A DNA stretch of 31,475 nucleotides from CAZNEZ01 sp964572475 (GCA_964572475.1 CAZNEZ010000022.1:1-31475), one strand, 5' to 3'. Numbered from the stretch's first letter, positions 1 to 8,642 are shown. Numbers and translations are program-made. The notes: generated from the sequence alone by a model not told the origin.

Positions 1-286
1 TAGGAATCATAAGAAGAAGACCCTGTGAAGCTGTAAATGTTGTTGTTATAGCACCGGCTGCAAGTGAACCGTGAACTGTTCCAGCAGCACCTGCTTCTGA
101 CTGCATCTCTGAAACTTTAACTTGATTACCAAAAATGTTCTCCTGACCTGCAGCAGACCACTGATCTACATAATCAGCCATTGGGCTTGAAGGTGTAATT
201 GGGTAAATAGCTGCCACATCTGTATATGCATAAGCTACATGAGCAGCTGCAGTATTACCATCCATTGATTGTTTTACTCTAGACAT
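1..286 (-). CDS. nifJ: Pyruvate:ferredoxin (flavodoxin) oxidoreductase, N-terminal part
   Basis: This is the first 95 codons of a gene that runs off the left edge. PFOR oxidises pyruvate to acetyl-CoA and CO2, passing electrons to ferredoxin or flavodoxin in the cytoplasm; it is a central enzyme of anaerobic fermentation. The visible protein starts MSRVKQSMDG and carries the domain I pyruvate-site motif YPITPSSPM, with Thr31 at the position known to contact pyruvate in the family. The SEMQSEAGAAG and TTTFTASQGLL blocks typical of the family follow. The ATG at 286 has a strong AGGAGG at 294-299 and a promoter 57-85 bases upstream, so it probably has its own transcript. The full enzyme is normally about 1,170-1,200 residues, so most of it is unseen. 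Identity is very likely from motif order alone. Confidence 0.95.
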   Translation of the reverse strand, partial: MSRVKQSMDGNTAAAHVAYAYTDVAAIYPITPSSPMADYVDQWSAAGQENIFGNQVKVSEMQSEAGAAGTVHGSLAAGAITTTFTASQGLLLMIP

Positions 287-342
287 TTAATTGCCTCCTT
301 TTATTCTTGTTAGAAAATGGTATAAATTCCCCATTAGTACTT

Positions 343-371
343 ATTTTAACATAACTTGACTTTAAAGTAAA
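343..371 (-). promoter_or_regulatory. Promoter of nifJ
   Basis: On the minus strand there is TTTACT (371-366), a 17-base spacer and TAAAAT (348-343). The predicted start is about 50 bases before the nifJ ATG. This is a sequence match only. Confidence 0.55.
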
Positions 372-409
372 CTTTCCGTCTGCATTTATTAGGGTACAAT
401 CTGAGTTTT

Positions 410-2098
410 TTAGACTTCCATAATAATTGGAAGTATCATAGGGGAACGTTTCATCTGCTTCCAGATATAATCACTTAAATCGTCTCTAACAACTCCTTTT
501 ATTTTAGACCAGTCAGTTACCCTTTTATCTAAACATTTTTGAATACTTTCATATGCTATAGACTTAGCTTCTTTCATAAATTCTTCTGATTCTCTGACAT
601 ATATAAATCCACGAGAAACAATATCTGGACCAGCTAAAACCTGATTGCTTCCTCTTTCAAATGTTACAACAATAATAATCAGTCCATTCTCTGAAAGTGT
701 CTGTCTGTCTCTGATAACGATATTTCCTACATCTCCAACACCAAGACCGTCTACAAATATTTCATTGGCAGGTACATTTCCTACTACTTCAGCTCTTTCT
801 TCCGATAACTGCAAAACATTACCAGATGATAATATAAATATATCTTCTTTATCATATCCCATTCCTATTGCAAGCTCTGCCTGTGCCTTAAGATGAGTAT
901 AATCACCATGTACTGGAATTACATACTTTGGGTGAACAAGCGAATATATTAACTTAATCTCTTCCTGACATGCATGTCCTGATACATGAGTATCCTGAAA
1001 TATAACTTTTGCACCTTTTCTAGATAATTCATTCACAACCTGTGAAACAGACTTTTCATTACCCGGAATAGGAGTTGAACTAAATATAATTGCATCTCCT
1101 GGCTTAATAGATATCTTCCTATGTGTTGAAGCTGCCATTCTTGAAAGTGCTGCCATTGCTTCACCCTGACTACCAGTTGTAATAAAAACAAGCTGATTAT
1201 CTGGATAATTCTTCATCAAATCAATGTCAATAAGGGTATTTTCCGGAAGTGTAATATATCCCAATTCCTGTGCTACGGATATGACATTTTCCATACTTCT
1301 TCCTTGTACTATAACTTTTCTTCCAAATTTGTAAGCAGTATTAATAATCTGTTGAACTCTGTCAACATTAGATGCAAATGTTGCAACAATCATTCTGCTT
1401 GACTTATGTTCCTCAAATAAACTGTCAAATGTCTTAGCAACCTTTTGCTCAGATGGTGTAAACCCTGGTCTTGTAGCATTAGTACTATCACACATCAGCG
1501 CCAGCACACCTTTTTTACCTAGTTCTGCAAATCTTTGAAGATTAATTGCATCACCAAAAAGAGGAGTATAATCTATTTTAAAGTCGCCAGTATGAATAAT
1601 GATTCCCGCTGGTGAATATATTGCAAGTGCTGATGCATCTGCAATACTATGATTGGTCTTAATAAATTCAACTCTAAAGCTTCCAAGACTAATGGTCTGT
1701 CCATGTTTAACTGCTTTTCTACGAACATTTTTAAGCATATCATGTTCTTTTAACTTAATGTCAATAAGTCCGATTGTAAGCTTCGTAGCATAAATCGGAA
1801 CATTCAGCTCTTTTAAAACATAAGGTATTGCTCCAATATGGTCTTCATGTCCATGTGTAATAAATAATCCTTTGACCTTATCCTTATTCTCAATAAGATA
1901 ACTGACATCAGGGATTACAAGATCGATTCCAAGCATCTCATCATCTGGAAATGATATTCCACAATCTACTATAATGATTGTGTCTTCATATTCAAATGCT
2001 GTTATGTTCATTCCGATTTTTTCTAATCCACCTAAAGGTATAACCTTTACTGGATTTGTGTTAATTTCTGTGGTTTTTTTCATTTTACTTCTTTCCAT
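410..2098 (-). CDS. rnj: Ribonuclease J (metallo-beta-lactamase/beta-CASP)
   Basis: RNase J degrades and matures mRNA and rRNA from the 5' end (5'-3' exonuclease, and endonuclease) in the cytoplasm and takes the place of RNase E in Firmicutes. The 562-residue protein has the metal-binding motif THGHEDHIG (His82, His84, Asp86, His87), a further metal-ligand histidine near residue 150 (KTNHSIAD) and HTGDFKID with Asp172. The beta-CASP domain and C-terminal GHACQEEIKL and VHGDY motifs follow. Length fits the usual 550-560. The ATG at 2098 has no clear ribosome binding site. An internal ATG at 2083 lies behind the weak GAAAGAAG and may be the real start. A TATAAT at 2114-2109 sits very close to either. 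It lies upstream of nifJ on the same strand, with a gap of 123 bases. I cannot tell RNase J1 from J2. Confidence 0.96.
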   Translation of the reverse strand: MERSKMKKTTEINTNPVKVIPLGGLEKIGMNITAFEYEDTIIIVDCGISFPDDEMLGIDLVIPDVSYLIENKDKVKGLFITHGHEDHIGAIPYVLKELNVPIYATKLTIGLIDIKLKEHDMLKNVRRKAVKHGQTISLGSFRVEFIKTNHSIADASALAIYSPAGIIIHTGDFKIDYTPLFGDAINLQRFAELGKKGVLALMCDSTNATRPGFTPSEQKVAKTFDSLFEEHKSSRMIVATFASNVDRVQQIINTAYKFGRKVIVQGRSMENVISVAQELGYITLPENTLIDIDLMKNYPDNQLVFITTGSQGEAMAALSRMAASTHRKISIKPGDAIIFSSTPIPGNEKSVSQVVNELSRKGAKVIFQDTHVSGHACQEEIKLIYSLVHPKYVIPVHGDYTHLKAQAELAIGMGYDKEDIFILSSGNVLQLSEERAEVVGNVPANEIFVDGLGVGDVGNIVIRDRQTLSENGLIIIVVTFERGSNQVLAGPDIVSRGFIYVRESEEFMKEAKSIAYESIQKCLDKRVTDWSKIKGVVRDDLSDYIWKQMKRSPMILPIIMEV

Positions 2099-2213
2099 GC
2101 TAACACTGATTATAAATTCAAAAATGTTCTTATCTTTGCTAAGTTTTTAATGTTCTTTATATATCACTAGCATTTTTTGCTATGCCAACTGTATATGCTA
2201 AAAGAATAATTTG

Positions 2214-2483
2214 CTATATTTTCATCTTACCTGTAGCCGTTAATATATCAATTCTTATTATTGCTGTTATACCTAAACTTCTACTTACAGCGTTGTCAAA
2301 ATCGCCCATATTATCAGGTGTAAATCTCTCACAAATCAGTCTTAATGCTTCTATCTTTTCTTCTTCATTCTCTACAATTACAGGTATTCCTGTTATTACA
2401 GCAGATTCAAATTCTATTGTAAACTTTCCGTCTACTGGCTTCATCTTGCTTACAGCGCTGGTGCTTACCATCTTATGTGTCAT
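2214..2483 (-). pseudogene. Pyridoxamine 5'-phosphate oxidase-like (NimA-type) gene, C-terminal remnant
   Basis: An 89-codon open frame encodes what looks like the C-terminal half of a small flavin-binding protein of the pyridoxamine-phosphate-oxidase/NimA type. The FTIEFESAVITG strand, the EEEKIEALRLICERFTP helix and a C-terminal SLGITAIIRIDI strand match that layout. Intact relatives are about 150-160 residues; the N-terminal flavin-binding half is missing. The apparent ATG overlaps the stop of the MATE remnant upstream by ATGA (2483-2480), but no ribosome binding site precedes it. I read this as a decayed gene joined by deletion to the MATE remnant. A short expressed protein cannot be excluded. 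Family assignment is from memory of the fold and is moderate. Confidence 0.6.
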
Positions 2484-2713
2484 AAAAATGATATTCTTAC
2501 CATTAGTTCCTGAAAAGAAATTGGAATTCCAACTTTTGCAAGTTCTATAGCTCTATTAAAATCCACCTTGAAATTCTTCAAATTAAATTCAAATATAAAG
2601 TGGCTTTTTTTCAAACAAATTAATGCAATAATCATACTTATTGCTTGTGCAATAATTGTAGCAAGGGCAGTTCCCTTTACTCCAATCTTTAAATATTTAA
2701 CAAATATCAACAT
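2480..2713 (-). pseudogene. MATE-family efflux transporter, internal remnant
   Basis: A 77-codon frame resembles the middle of a MATE transporter: GVKGTALATIIAQAISMIIA corresponds to a central transmembrane helix, and LAKVGIPISFQELMVRISFL to the cytoplasmic loop entering the next helix. The two intact MATE proteins in this window align in kind (for example GTSGAGISTAISQ). Both ends are missing: an in-frame stop lies a few codons upstream of the ATG and the frame ends right after ISFL. Full-length relatives have about 440-460 residues. It is squeezed between carD and the oxidase-like remnant. This is clearly a fragment, not a functional transporter. Confidence 0.75.
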
Positions 2714-2746
2714 TGCGTTAAGCCTGCTATCTGTCTAATCTAAGGC

Positions 2747-3247
2747 CTATTGAGCAAATCTGGATGATATATATTCTTCAACCTTATCTTTATCCATGTC
2801 TAATGATATTGATAATTCGCCAAATAGATTATCTTCAGCTAATCTCAAATATCTTTCATCAACTGTTGTAATCTTCTTACCATCTGCTATCCTTATCTGT
2901 CTTCTTGTGTAAAGAGTCTTAATTATCATTATAAGTTGGCGACAATCACACTTTGAAGTTGCTGCCTTATAAACATCTTCTATTCTTTTTTCTTCCTTAA
3001 CTTCAAGTTTATCAATATTCTTTATATCTTCAATAAGCTCTATAGCTTCTTCTTTAGATATAACTGGTCTCATAACAACTTTGGCATTATCCGTTGGAGT
3101 ATATACCTTGCTGCTCTTGGAATATACTGGTGAAAGTGTATAATACAGCTTGGCATTATCTGAACCAGTAACATCTAATGGACCTACTTCTAGAACTTTG
3201 CATACACCTGTGTTTCCGTAAACAATGTATTCTCCTTCTTCAAACAT
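2747..3247 (-). CDS. carD: CarD family transcriptional regulator
   Basis: CarD/CdnL proteins bind RNA polymerase beta through an N-terminal Tudor-like domain and stabilise open promoter complexes. The 166-residue protein begins MFEEGEYIVYGNTGVCKV, the classic CarD RNAP-interaction start, continues through LYYTLSPVYSKSSKVYTPTDN, and has a C-terminal helical DNA-binding part with an acidic/basic pattern. Length fits the family (about 150-170). The ATG at 3247 follows AAAGGAG. A consensus promoter lies at 3334-3362, and the divergent marR gene shares the upstream region. Regulation may involve the TATGTCA sites described for that region. The function is well supported by the N-terminal motif. 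Confidence 0.92.
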   Translation of the reverse strand: MFEEGEYIVYGNTGVCKVLEVGPLDVTGSDNAKLYYTLSPVYSKSSKVYTPTDNAKVVMRPVISKEEAIELIEDIKNIDKLEVKEEKRIEDVYKAATSKCDCRQLIMIIKTLYTRRQIRIADGKKITTVDERYLRLAEDNLFGELSISLDMDKDKVEEYISSRFAQ

Positions 3248-3333
3248 ATTCTTCTATCTCCTTTAGTTGTCATTACAACTATTTCTATATTAATAATACC
3301 GTCGTATGTCATTTTATTACAACGGCTATTTAT

Positions 3334-3362
3334 ATTATAAATTTTTTTTGATGTTATGTCAA
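3334..3362 (-). promoter_or_regulatory. Consensus promoter of carD
   Basis: On the minus strand there is a perfect TTGACA (3362-3357), a 17-base spacer and a perfect TATAAT (3339-3334). The predicted transcript starts near 3327, giving a leader of about 80 bases. A TATGTCA half-site (3355-3361) overlaps the -35 box and another (3305-3311) lies in the early leader. Confidence 0.75.
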
Positions 3363-3474
3363 GTCAAGTATTCTGACACAAATGCTTTATTATCATATAT
3401 TTCAAACATTTTTTCGCTCTAACTGCTGATTATTACCCATTTATCTTAATTTTTAAATTTAATTAATTTTTAAA

Positions 3475-3503
3475 TTGACATATAGTATTATGTCATATAA
3501 AAT
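3475..3503 (+). promoter_or_regulatory. marR promoter with overlapping palindromic operator
   Basis: TTGACA (3475-3480) is followed after 17 bases by TAAAAT (3498-3503). The spacer holds the inverted repeat TGACATA (3476-3482) / TATGTCA (3489-3495) with a 6-base centre, typical of a MarR dimer site. A 14-base A/T repeat (3446-3459 and 3463-3476) ends on the -35 box and could act as an UP element. Autorepression by the gene product is an inference. Confidence 0.65.
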
Positions 3504-3546
3504 GATTGTACTTACAACTAAATAGACCGAAAGGACTTTAATATAT

Positions 3547-3945
3547 ATGAATTCACTTATTAGTAATTTTTCAATATTACATAGACAAACTGATGTTTAT
3601 CTTAATCACAAGCTGGAAGAATATGGCATTTCCAGCAAGCAGCTTATGTATATTTTGTATCTATGTGAGAATGAAGGATTATCGCAAGAGAACCTTGCCT
3701 CAGAACTTCAGATTGATAAAGGAGCTGTAGCTAAATCTATTAAACAGCTAGAGAATAAAGGATTTCTCATCCGTAAGGTTGCTCCTGACGACAAGCGTCA
3801 ATATATGCTTTTTCCTACTTCGGAATCCAAATCCCTTTATCCATCTCTTTTAGAGATAACTTCTGAATGTGAACAAAATTCTCTTAAGAATTTAACCCCT
3901 ATTGAAGCCTCTCTTCTCACTAATCTGCTTGATAAGATTATCTAA
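3547..3945 (+). CDS. MarR family transcriptional regulator
   Basis: This is a 132-residue winged-helix regulator of the MarR type. The segment from residue 27 (YGISSKQLMYILYLCENEG) to about 85 holds the helix-turn-helix (LSQENLASELQIDKGAVAKS) and the wing (RKVAPDDKRQYMLFPT), with dimerisation helices at both ends. Such proteins usually repress their own gene and nearby transporter or stress genes. The ATG at 3547 follows AAAGGA (3530-3535). A promoter with an embedded palindrome lies 45-70 bases upstream. The stop codon overlaps the stop of the convergent ABC gene by 4 bases. Whether it regulates the convergent exporter, divergent carD, or only itself is unknown; the operator half-sites favour itself and possibly carD. 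Confidence 0.88.
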   Translation: MNSLISNFSILHRQTDVYLNHKLEEYGISSKQLMYILYLCENEGLSQENLASELQIDKGAVAKSIKQLENKGFLIRKVAPDDKRQYMLFPTSESKSLYPSLLEITSECEQNSLKNLTPIEASLLTNLLDKII

Positions 3946-5705
3946 TTTAATGCGTAATACAAACCTTTCTTAGCCATGAGTTCCTCATGTGTTCCCTCTT
4001 CAGCAATTCCTTTGTTCGCTATATAGAGTATTCTATCAGAATTTCTAATAGTTGAAAGTCTATGTGCAACCATAAATGCTGTCTTATCCTTTAAAATCAC
4101 ATCAAGTGCCTGTTTTATAAGATTCTCTGTTTCTGTATCAATTGAACTTGTTGCCTCATCTAATATAACAACAGAAGGATTCTTAAGTATTATTCTTGCA
4201 AAACTGATTAATTGTTTCTCTCCTGCCGAAAGTCCACCACCACGTTCTTCTAACATGTGATAATATCCATCTTTCATCTGGCTTATAAATTTATCTGCAA
4301 ATATAGTCTTTGCAGCTTTAATACATTCTTCATCAGTTGCATCAACCCTTCCATATCTAATATTATCAATTATGCTTCCTTTAAAAATAAATGGATCCTG
4401 CATAAGTACTCCAACTTCATTTCTAAGAGATTCAAGTGTCACATCTCTAACATCAATTCCATCTATCATAACTGAACCTTTACTTACATCATAGAATCTT
4501 GTTATCATATTAATAATTGTTGTTTTTCCTGCACCAGTTGGTCCAACCAATGCTATTGTTTCTCCTGGTTTGACGTGTAGATTAAAGTTCTCTAAGATAT
4601 TTATTCCCTCATCATAAGCAAAATCAACATCTGTAAAATCAACCTTTCCTTTTACATCTGTAAGATTAACACTATTATCTTCTGAGTGAATGTCTACAGG
4701 ATAATCAATTGTATCAAATACCTGTTCAAGATTTGAACTAACCTGAGCGAGTTGCTGTATAATAACCGCTATTTGTGTTAAAGGTCCACTGAACAAGCTC
4801 ATATAACTTGTAAATGCTACAACTGTTCCTGCATCTATCACAGAATTACCCTTAAGTATCATTGAGAGTGAAAGTCCATATAAACATAGTGTTCCCAGGT
4901 TCCAGAATATTTCAACAATAGGTGTGTTTAGCTCATTCCTATATACAATTCGCATCCATCCTTTAAGAGCATCATTATGTATTCCCATATAGGTCTTCTG
5001 GCTCTCTTTAGTTCTATTATAGCTTTTAACTATCTTCTCACCCATAATAGATTCAACCTGAAAGGCTGTTCTATTAGAGTTTTTAGCTCTCTGATATGAA
5101 AATAACTTTCTAATAGAATATCTAAGTCCAAATACACATAACATCATAGGAATAACTGCTGCGAATACAACTCCTGTCAGTTGTGGGCTAATGCTTAACA
5201 TAAATACTGTAACTACTACAATTTTAACAATATATACAAGTAAAAGCAGTACATAATTAGTAAAAAAGTTTGCTAAGTCATTTACATAATCAGTAACACG
5301 AACTACTATCTTACCATTAGGTTTAGAATCAAAATAGTCAAATGGCAACTGTTGAAGTTTATAAAATGCATCTCTTCTAATCTTCGCAATAACTTTATGT
5401 CCCATAACACCCATCAATCTTTGATGGGCAAATGTAATACCAATCTCAATTGCAGCAACTGTAATTAATCCTGCTATAGTAAGTGCTAACATTCTGTATT
5501 CTTCTGTCACTACTACTTTATTTATAATCATTCTAAGAAAAAGTGGTGCTACCATTGAAGTTCCTGCAGACACTCCCATAAGGATTAATACTAATATGAA
5601 TATTCCTTTATATGGTAGGATATATCTGAGTATTCTTCTAAACTGCTTAACATCTATTTTTCTTTTGATAACTTCATCTTGAAAATACGTATTTCTCTGT
5701 GCCAT
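3942..5705 (-). CDS. ABC exporter half-transporter, subunit 2 (permease-ATPase)
   Basis: This 587-residue fused permease-ATPase is the second half of a heterodimeric type IV ABC exporter in the cytoplasmic membrane (multidrug/lipid exporter type). Residues about 20-320 form six membrane helices. The ATPase has Walker A GPTGAGKT (388-395), a non-canonical signature LSAGE (492-496), Walker B ILDE with catalytic Glu517, and switch His548. The altered signature with intact Walker B is the mirror image of the upstream subunit, which has a normal signature but Asp in place of the catalytic Glu. The two would pair to give one active and one degenerate ATP site, as in TM287/288- and BmrCD-like exporters. 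The ATG at 5705 shares one base with the upstream stop, so translation is coupled. Substrate is unknown. Confidence 0.92.
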   Translation of the reverse strand: MAQRNTYFQDEVIKRKIDVKQFRRILRYILPYKGIFILVLILMGVSAGTSMVAPLFLRMIINKVVVTEEYRMLALTIAGLITVAAIEIGITFAHQRLMGVMGHKVIAKIRRDAFYKLQQLPFDYFDSKPNGKIVVRVTDYVNDLANFFTNYVLLLLVYIVKIVVVTVFMLSISPQLTGVVFAAVIPMMLCVFGLRYSIRKLFSYQRAKNSNRTAFQVESIMGEKIVKSYNRTKESQKTYMGIHNDALKGWMRIVYRNELNTPIVEIFWNLGTLCLYGLSLSMILKGNSVIDAGTVVAFTSYMSLFSGPLTQIAVIIQQLAQVSSNLEQVFDTIDYPVDIHSEDNSVNLTDVKGKVDFTDVDFAYDEGINILENFNLHVKPGETIALVGPTGAGKTTIINMITRFYDVSKGSVMIDGIDVRDVTLESLRNEVGVLMQDPFIFKGSIIDNIRYGRVDATDEECIKAAKTIFADKFISQMKDGYYHMLEERGGGLSAGEKQLISFARIILKNPSVVILDEATSSIDTETENLIKQALDVILKDKTAFMVAHRLSTIRNSDRILYIANKGIAEEGTHEELMAKKGLYYALN

Positions 5706-7531
5706 TATCCTCTCGCCTCACTTTCCTGTAATGCATCAAAGTTAACAACGGCCTTTCGTTGTGTCTCCTGAATATTATAAACTGCTGCAAAATGTCCATT
5801 TATCTTCATTAACTCGTCAAATGTACCTCTTTCAACAATGTTTCCATCCTGCATGTAGATTATCTCGTCACAGTCTACAACTGATGACATTCTATGTGCT
5901 GAAATAAGTAATGTTTTTTCAGGATAATTAGCCTTTATATCTGCAAGAAGCTTCTTCTCTGTTTCTACATCAAGCGCACTTGTTGAATCATCTAACACTA
6001 ATACAGGTGCATTTTTTAACAATGCCCTTGCAATAGAAACTCTTTGTTTTTGTCCTCCTGATATTCCAAGTCCTCTTTCTCCAACTATAGTATCATACTG
6101 CATTGGAAGCTGTCTTATAAAGTTATTGGCCTGCGCATGCTTTGCAGCCTGAATAACCTGGTCATTCTCTATGTCTGGCTCAGCATATGCTATATTAGAA
6201 TCTATCGTGTTGGAAAACAGAAATACATCCTGAAATACATATGAGAATAGTTCTCTTAATGACTCAAGTGTATAATCCCTAACATCTTTTCCGTCTATTA
6301 GCATTCTTCCATCTGTATAATCATGAATTCTTACAAATGATTCCAATAATACACTTTTTCCACTTCCTGTACCACCGACAACTCCGACCTTTTTACCATA
6401 TGGAATATCAAGGTTAATCTTCTCAAGTACCTGTTTTCCGTCCATAACAAGTGAACCATTTTCAATCTTAATATCAACCTTCTTAGAAGTATCCAATACT
6501 TCTTCACCATCTTTAATCCTAGATTTGCAGTTCATAAAATTCATCATCTTTTGTCCTGAAACAAGTTGCTGCTGCATCTGGAACAAAGTATTGTTAATCA
6601 TAGAAATATAATCCATTATCTTAAGAACATAGTTGGCACATGAAACTAAGAAACCTACCATCATATAGCCTTTCATTACAAGAACTGCGCTGACTGCAAT
6701 ACTTCCAATATAAGCTATCTGCTTAATTGAGGAAAATACAACCTCAAACTTAGATGACAGTTTAATCTGATTAATATATGAATCTTTAAGCTTTTCATTA
6801 GCCTTATCAAATTTAGCTTTTTCAGTGTCCTCATTTGTAAATGATCTTACAAGTCTAACTGCCTCTATATTCTCCTGAACAGTTATATTCATCTCACTGT
6901 TGCTGGCACGAATATTTCTATAATTAACTCTTGCTATCTTCTTAAACTTAATAAGTGATATCGCAAAAAATGGCATTAATATAACAGGTATAAACAATAA
7001 GCTGACATTTATAGAAGAAAGAATAATAATTGTTAATACAATAACATATATACTATCACAGATGTTTGGTATCATTCTGCAAAACATCTCTTTAAACATA
7101 ATAGTATCAGAATGAGAAATAGTAAGCAATTCTCCTGTGTTATACTCTGACAGTGTCTCACTATCAAGTTCCATTATCTTGTTAAATGTTTCTTTTCTAA
7201 GGTCAGTTTCAAGTCTTAATCCCAGTTTTTGATTAACTATGTTCTTAACATAAACCAGAACAATTCTTAACAGCAAAATCATAAGAAATAATACTGCTAG
7301 GCTAAAAAACAACTGCATCGTATGTACTTCTCCATATTTTCCTGTTAACATAAAGGAAAATATCCCATCCTCCTTAGGCTTTGAATCCTTAATTATGTAA
7401 TCAATAAACATTTCCGAGAATAGTGGAAGCATCAAATCTGCTGTCAATGCAATAAAACTAATTATCTGTGTAATTACAGCAAGACCAAGATTACGCTTCC
7501 AATATTTGAATCCAAATTTCATAACTTCCAT
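5705..7531 (-). CDS. ABC exporter half-transporter, subunit 1 (degenerate catalytic site)
   Basis: From the ATG at 7531 the protein is 608 residues. A longer frame back to 7585 would overlap the lacI-type gene; the 7531 start lies one base after that gene's TAA and behind AAGGAG (7549-7544), so I prefer it. Membrane helices fill about residues 15-320. The ATPase has Walker A GGTGSGKS (386-393), signature ISGGQ (490-494), Walker B VLVLDD where Asp515 replaces the catalytic Glu, and switch His546. This degenerate site is characteristic of one partner in heterodimeric exporters. The C-terminal tail beyond residue 590 is longer than in subunit 2. It is second in a tight operon: regulator, subunit 1, subunit 2. 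The transported compound cannot be inferred from sequence. Confidence 0.92.
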   Translation of the reverse strand: MEVMKFGFKYWKRNLGLAVITQIISFIALTADLMLPLFSEMFIDYIIKDSKPKEDGIFSFMLTGKYGEVHTMQLFFSLAVLFLMILLLRIVLVYVKNIVNQKLGLRLETDLRKETFNKIMELDSETLSEYNTGELLTISHSDTIMFKEMFCRMIPNICDSIYVIVLTIIILSSINVSLLFIPVILMPFFAISLIKFKKIARVNYRNIRASNSEMNITVQENIEAVRLVRSFTNEDTEKAKFDKANEKLKDSYINQIKLSSKFEVVFSSIKQIAYIGSIAVSAVLVMKGYMMVGFLVSCANYVLKIMDYISMINNTLFQMQQQLVSGQKMMNFMNCKSRIKDGEEVLDTSKKVDIKIENGSLVMDGKQVLEKINLDIPYGKKVGVVGGTGSGKSVLLESFVRIHDYTDGRMLIDGKDVRDYTLESLRELFSYVFQDVFLFSNTIDSNIAYAEPDIENDQVIQAAKHAQANNFIRQLPMQYDTIVGERGLGISGGQKQRVSIARALLKNAPVLVLDDSTSALDVETEKKLLADIKANYPEKTLLISAHRMSSVVDCDEIIYMQDGNIVERGTFDELMKINGHFAAVYNIQETQRKAVVNFDALQESEARG

Positions 7532-7532
7532 C

Positions 7533-8528
7533 TTATAGTGTATCTCCTTCCGTAAATGAATAGTCAGCCACAACATCACCTGCACTATAACTATTTTTTA
7601 TCTTATCTAATAGAATATCAACAGCTATCTTGCCCATGTTTCTGGCTCCACAATCAACTGAATTAATTCTTGGTGTAATATTTTCTAACATATCTATGTT
7701 ATCAAAGCCCATTATTCCTACATCTTCTGGAATTCTTATTCCGTTGCTTCTGCATAAGTTTAAAACTTTAATTGCTATGCAGTCACATGGACATAAAATG
7801 GCAGCTTTTGTCTTTTTCTTTATATACTCTTTTAACTTAGTTATTAATTCCTCTCTATCAAACTTCTCATAAATATCTTCTTGTATTCCAAATTCAGCTA
7901 TTCCTTTTATATATCCTTTTCTTCTCTGTGCCAGTGAAAATGTATTAATTCCTCTATCTACAAGCTTAAAAAATCCAAGGTCCATATATATAATCTTCTC
8001 ATATCCTCTGTGTACAAGCTGACTGACTGCTGTTTGCATAATAAGTCTGCAATCTACATCTACATGTGTAAAATCTGGCGAAATACGGTTATATATTGTC
8101 ACAATAGGAACATTTAATTCCTTTAATTCTCTTTCATATTCATCCCCTTGTCCAATAGGAAATATAATTAATCCATCTACTTTTCTTTTTGCCATATATC
8201 TAATACCCTCTAATTCTTTATTCATATCATTATGTGATATTACTAAAGAAATAAAATAACCATTTTGAGAAGCATTTTTTTCAATCTCTTCAATTAGCAG
8301 TGCAAAGAAATTATTAGTAATACTAGTACATACAACGCCTATTGTCATAGTACTTCCTTTTGCCAGACATCTTGCCAAGTGATTAGGTTCATAATTAAGT
8401 TCTTTTGCAACCTGTAAAATCCTATTCTTTGTCTTCTCACTAATATCTGGTCTATTATTCAATGCTCTGTCAACAGTACCCTCAGAAACATTGCATTTTA
8501 TGGCAATCTCTTTAATAGTACAAGACAT
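7533..8528 (-). CDS. LacI family transcriptional regulator
   Basis: This is a 331-residue repressor. Residues 3-25 form the LacI helix-turn-helix (TIKEIAIKCNVSEGTVDRAL), followed by the hinge region (NHLARCLAKGSTMTIGVV) and a periplasmic-binding-protein-like effector domain from about residue 60, with the typical GIMGFDNIDMLENITPRINSVD near the end. LacI proteins normally sense sugars or nucleosides. The ATG at 8528 has AGGAGG (8540-8535). It is first in an operon with the two ABC exporter subunits, only one base separating its stop from the next ATG. That is an unusual regulator for such an exporter. A promoter and a GC-rich palindrome upstream suggest self-regulation of the whole operon. 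The effector is unknown. Confidence 0.93.
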   Translation of the reverse strand: MSCTIKEIAIKCNVSEGTVDRALNNRPDISEKTKNRILQVAKELNYEPNHLARCLAKGSTMTIGVVCTSITNNFFALLIEEIEKNASQNGYFISLVISHNDMNKELEGIRYMAKRKVDGLIIFPIGQGDEYERELKELNVPIVTIYNRISPDFTHVDVDCRLIMQTAVSQLVHRGYEKIIYMDLGFFKLVDRGINTFSLAQRRKGYIKGIAEFGIQEDIYEKFDREELITKLKEYIKKKTKAAILCPCDCIAIKVLNLCRSNGIRIPEDVGIMGFDNIDMLENITPRINSVDCGARNMGKIAVDILLDKIKNSYSAGDVVADYSFTEGDTL

Positions 8529-8626
8529 GCAAATCCTCCTTTGCTCCTATATTGATGTATGTTTATCTATAATATGTAGTATATATTTCTATCCTGCAAG
8601 GCTCTTATATATGAGTTCTTGGCTTT

Positions 8627-8642
8627 CCGTGTGCGCCCACGG
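8627..8642. promoter_or_regulatory. GC-rich palindrome, candidate LacI-type operator
   Basis: CCGTGTGCGCCCACGG is a 16-base dyad, symmetric except for one pair (8632/8637), with a central CG as in LacI-family operators. It overlaps the predicted transcription start of the lacI-type operon (about 8643) and is strikingly GC-rich against its AT-rich surroundings. Use as the operator of the LacI-type protein is an inference. A second, imperfect dyad (CAAG...CTTG, about 8598-8622) lies just downstream in the leader. Confidence 0.5.

Noticed and set aside
413..434. Hairpin ACTTCC/GGAAGT at the end of the RNase J gene as a terminator
   Set aside because: On the minus strand the stem is followed by CTAAAAAAC, not by a T-run, and the stem is short and partly coding.
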